Part shown: positions 5,561-7,637 of the stretch, in pieces
Layout of the letters: the number at the start of each line of letters is the position of its first letter
How positions within the stretch are numbered: position 1 is the stretch's first letter
Assembly (NCBI GenBank): GCA_035693105.1
Contig: DASSHC010000029.1
Span: forward strand, 1-7,637
Direction of reading: 5' to 3'
DNA length: 7,637 nt
Origin: DASSHC01 sp035693105
GTDB taxonomy: Bacteria > Chloroflexota > Chloroflexia > Thermomicrobiales > Thermomicrobiaceae
The notes under the pieces: model-generated
What the model saw: only the letters and a program-made list of their open reading frames with translations
Told to the model about the DNA's origin: nothing
Databases searched by the model: none
Program-made: the position numbers and the translations under genes

Positions 5561-7144
5561 TCAATCGAAGTGCTTCACGCGCGGCCAGGCGCGATCGACC
5601 GTGTCAAAGCGGGGCTGGGTGGCCAGGTAGACGGGGAGGCCGTTCTCGCCGGCGACGCAGTAGCGGCACGAGGTGGTCGCGACGTGCACCGCGCTGGCGA
5701 ACGACTCCTCGACCTCGCTCCGGCTCAGCCCGACGGTCAGCAGCACCGATCCCGAGCATCGCCCCGGCCCCCACAGGAAGTAGTTGTTGTGTCCGCTGAT
5801 GGCCGGCGGCAGGCCGTAGCGCGCCGCGTCGTGATTCAGGGCGCTGGCCTCACCGTAGTTGGCGGTGAAGATGCAGGCCTGCGCCTGCTCGGCCGGTGAG
5901 AGCTGGTGGTAGGCCGCGGCCATCGTGGCGGCAAGCTCCGGCCAGCCGAAGCGGTCCCCCAGGTATTGCGGAAAGACGCCAGCGGTATCCTGCCCGGCGC
6001 TACTGTTGCCCGCGCCGCTGAGGTGGCTGTAGCTGCGCGCGTAGAGCGCCGGCGAGAGGACCGGCATCGCCAGCGGCGCCAGCAGGATACCGCTTAGCAC
6101 CAGCAGCGCCGGGAAGCCCCAACGCAGCCAACGCCAGCGCGGCCGCCCCGCCACACCGGCGATGAGGCAAGCGCCGCCGGCAAAGAGCATGGGATAGGCC
6201 GGCAGGAGGAAGTAGGACTTGGCGTTGATCAGGGTGAAGAGGAGGTAGAGGATCACGAAGGTCCAGCCCAGCGCTCGGTAGGGCCGCCCGGCCGGATGGC
6301 GGAAGAAGAAGATCAGTCCGCCGATGGTCAGCGGCAGGGTGAACGGGTTGGCCGCGAGGATCTGATTCGCGAGGAAGCCGAGCGGACCGCCACCGGTGAG
6401 CCCGCCGTAGTGGTGCCAGAACTCCCAGGTGGGCCAGGCGTGGCGCGCGTTCCAGAGGATGTAGGGCAGCAGGAAGGCGGCGGCGATCAGGCCGCCCAGG
6501 TAGAGCCAACGGGAGCGAAAATAGCGGCGGCTTGGACTGAGGGCCAGCCCCAGGGTGAGCGCGAAGCCGAAGAAAAGCATCGTCAGCTTGGTCGTCAGGC
6601 CGATTCCACAGACCAGCCCAACCAGCAGCCAGAGCCGCGGCTCATCGCGCCGGATGAGCCGGATAACGAGGTAGGCCGCCAGCGCCCACCAGAGCTCGTC
6701 GAGCACGTCCATCGAGAAGATCGACGCGGTGGCCATCAAGACGAGCGCGACCATGCTGCCGAGGGCCGCCAGCCCCTGGGCCAGGTAGCCGCCGTCGAAC
6801 TCGCGCGCCATCAAGCCGGTGACGACCACCAGCAGCGCACCCGCCAGCGCCGGGATGACATGGATGGCGAACAGGTTGTCGCCGGCCGACACCTGCATCA
6901 GCCGGCCAAGCAGCGCGATCAGCGGCGGAAAGTCGACATAGCCGAAGGCGAGGTGCCTGCCGGCGGCCAGAAAGTAGAGCTCGTCGCGAAAGTAGCCATA
7001 ATTGCCGGCGACGGCCAGATGCCCCGCGAAGTCGACCAGCGCGAGTAGGATCAACAGAGCGGTAGAGCTTCTCAGCCAGGCGCGTGGCCGGGCCGCCGCC
7101 AGGCCGGGTGACGGGAGCGGCGAGATGGGCTCGGCAGCGCTCAA
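5561..7144 (-). CDS. Glycosyltransferase family 39-like (ArnT/PMT-type) integral membrane protein
   Basis: This 527-aa polytopic membrane protein resembles the PMT_2/GT39 (GT-C fold) group, which transfers sugars from lipid-linked donors on the outer face of the membrane. After a short cytoplasmic N-terminus, the first membrane segment (about 27-47) is followed by GNYGYFRDELYFLAAGRHL (47-65). Its D54-E55 matches the acidic first-loop motif of the fold, and GYVDFPPL (68-75) follows. About ten further hydrophobic segments run to about residue 365. The remaining about 160 residues form a soluble domain, probably external, with IFTANYGEASAL, ISGHNNYFLWGPG and several cysteines (GRCSG, TSCRYC). 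The start is TTG at 7144, chosen because GAAGGAG (7157-7151) lies 6 nt upstream and no nearby ATG competes. It is monocistronic here. Donor and acceptor are unknown. Confidence 0.88.
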   Translation of the reverse strand: MSAAEPISPLPSPGLAAARPRAWLRSSTALLILLALVDFAGHLAVAGNYGYFRDELYFLAAGRHLAFGYVDFPPLIALLGRLMQVSAGDNLFAIHVIPALAGALLVVVTGLMAREFDGGYLAQGLAALGSMVALVLMATASIFSMDVLDELWWALAAYLVIRLIRRDEPRLWLLVGLVCGIGLTTKLTMLFFGFALTLGLALSPSRRYFRSRWLYLGGLIAAAFLLPYILWNARHAWPTWEFWHHYGGLTGGGPLGFLANQILAANPFTLPLTIGGLIFFFRHPAGRPYRALGWTFVILYLLFTLINAKSYFLLPAYPMLFAGGACLIAGVAGRPRWRWLRWGFPALLVLSGILLAPLAMPVLSPALYARSYSHLSGAGNSSAGQDTAGVFPQYLGDRFGWPELAATMAAAYHQLSPAEQAQACIFTANYGEASALNHDAARYGLPPAISGHNNYFLWGPGRCSGSVLLTVGLSRSEVEESFASAVHVATTSCRYCVAGENGLPVYLATQPRFDTVDRAWPRVKHFD

Positions 7145-7150
7145 GAGGAT

Positions 7151-7157
7151 CTCCTTC
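7151..7157 (-). promoter_or_regulatory. RBS fixing the TTG start of the GT39-like gene
   Basis: On the - strand GAAGGAG is followed by 6 nt (ATCCTC) and TTG at 7144. The strong match and ideal spacing support a TTG start. Confidence 0.7.
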
Positions 7158-7225
7158 GACGAACAGGCATGAGCCGGCTTGGGGTGTGGGCCTCGAGCAG
7201 CGCGGCAGAATCATTGCCCGCGGCA

Positions 7226-7260
7226 GGGAGATTCCTTCGGCACGCTCGGGAAGTCAGGAC
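7226..7260 (-). repeat. Degenerate reverse-oriented copy of the repeat unit
   Basis: GGGAGATTCCTTCGGCACG followed by CTCGGGAAGTCAGGAC resembles the right arm of the inverted repeat at 7348-7383 (GAGATCCTTCGGC...CTCAGGATGACA). It lies upstream of the GT39-like gene, within its likely 5' region. It is diverged but recognisable over most of its length. Confidence 0.5.
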
Positions 7261-7274
7261 AGGCACAGCCCCCA

Positions 7275-7383
7275 CCCCTTGTCATCCTGAGCCGCAGCGA
7301 AGGATCTCCCTCTCCCGTGAAGCGTCAGTGGTGCTCCACGATCAGGAGAGATCCTTCGGCTGCGGCCTCAGGATGACAAGGGG
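7275..7383. repeat. Inverted-repeat element (REP/MITE-like), 34/36-bp arms
   Basis: The left arm (7275-7308) begins CCCCTTGTCATCCTGAG and ends CGAAGGATCTC. The right arm (7348-7383) is its reverse complement apart from two single-base insertions. The 39-nt middle carries a small hairpin (GTGG 7328-7331 with CCAC 7336-7339), so the whole element can fold into one long stem. The core TCATCCTGAGC...GAAGGATCT is, as I recall, widespread as an intergenic repeat in Chloroflexota-type genomes. It has no coding capacity, so if mobile it would rely on an enzyme encoded elsewhere. It could also terminate transcription or protect 3' ends. Confidence 0.8.
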
Positions 7384-7401
7384 AATGGCGCCGACGCCCC
7401 A

Positions 7402-7428
7402 GTCGTCCTGAGCGTGTCGAAGGATGAG
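7402..7428 (+). repeat. Forward-oriented copy of the repeat unit
   Basis: GTCGTCCTGAGCGTGTCGAAG then GATGAG matches the left arm pattern GTCATCCTGAGC..GCGAAGGATCTC with a few substitutions. It lies 18 bp after the inverted-repeat element. A shorter remnant (CCATCCTGAG, 7447-7456) follows. Confidence 0.55.
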
Positions 7429-7637
7429 TCGCGGCACAGCATCTTCCCATCCTGAGTGCTCGGCCACTGGCTCTGCGCGCTGCTCCAAGCCGGGGCGCCG
7501 CTCACGGCATTATCCCGCATGGTGTACGCGAGAGATGATCATCCGTATTGCGCGAGGTAGGGGAGCAAGGAGGGCCGAAGACGCACCGTGTCGCGCACCG
7601 GACAGGAAAAGGCCGCCGGGGCGGGGGAACACCTCGG
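7429..7637. other. Right-end stretch without a confident gene
   Basis: Together with the repeats at 7226-7462, this forms about 490 bp (7145-7637) without a gene I can support. A - strand frame is open from the window edge to a TGA at 7539-7541 and would end RLRPSLLPYLAQYG, so it could be the last 32 residues of a gene entering from the right. On the + strand a GTG at 7588 opens a frame (SRTGQEKAAGAG...) to the edge, but the nearest SD (AAGGAGG, 7567-7573) is 14 nt away, too far. Neither is recognisable. Confidence 0.3.

Noticed and set aside
5170..5799. + strand frame (209 aa), Arg/Ser/Pro-rich
   Set aside because: It is out of frame with the PRC-barrel-like tail, crosses the terminator hairpin and runs antisense into the GT39 gene; low-complexity shadow.
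6296..7048. + strand frame (250 aa), Gln/Glu/Arg-rich
   Set aside because: Antisense to the membrane segments of the GT39-like gene; hydrophobic codons read backwards give this charged pattern.
7084..7411. Three short + strand frames (68, 80 and 65 aa) over the repeat cluster
   Set aside because: They translate the inverted repeats in different frames and have no supporting RBS; the repeats explain the open frames.
7275..7428. CRISPR array
   Set aside because: Units are in alternating orientation, differ in sequence and have irregular spacing, unlike direct repeats with uniform spacers.

Overview
The window is GC-rich chromosomal DNA (estimated in the mid to high 60s percent GC, not computed) with strongly GC-biased third codon positions, GTG and TTG starts, and strong Shine-Dalgarno (SD) sequences. 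A DUF47 + PiT phosphate operon, a bacterial topoisomerase IB, small PRC-barrel-like proteins, a GT39-like membrane protein and inverted repeats built on a TCATCCTGAGC...GAAGGATCT core would all fit a Chloroflexota bacterium of the Thermomicrobia/Sphaerobacter type. That placement is inference from gene content and style; there is no rRNA or marker gene to prove it.

Left part, + strand (1-2788): a 5'-truncated nitroreductase-family flavoprotein; then a tight two-gene phosphate-uptake unit (PhoU-like DUF47 protein overlapping a PiT permease by 8 nt); then a small unrecognised protein of 111 aa. The last gene meets the next, oppositely oriented gene with overlapping stop codons inside a single CTAG.

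Middle part, - strand (2785-4807): reading leftwards, a 101-aa PRC-barrel-like protein, a 365-aa type IB DNA topoisomerase with all five expected catalytic positions, and a receiver-only response regulator. The regulator has its own good promoter and an approximately 80-nt leader containing three 7-bp tandem repeats and a perfect 9-bp hairpin. A second PRC-barrel-like gene (4962-5486, +) diverges from the first across a 154-bp spacer.

Right part (5487-7637): a bidirectional hairpin terminator, a 527-aa GT39/ArnT-like multi-spanning membrane protein on the - strand, then about 490 bp with no confident gene. That stretch holds a cluster of inverted-repeat units (REP/MITE-like) and ends in short open frames that run off the window.

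Most genes are housekeeping or stress-type with recognisable families. I do not see a convincing new multi-gene system. The points most worth checking are the repeat cluster at 7226-7462, the structured leader of the response regulator with its possible long-range pairing to the topoisomerase stop region, and the divergent PRC-barrel pair next to topoisomerase IB.
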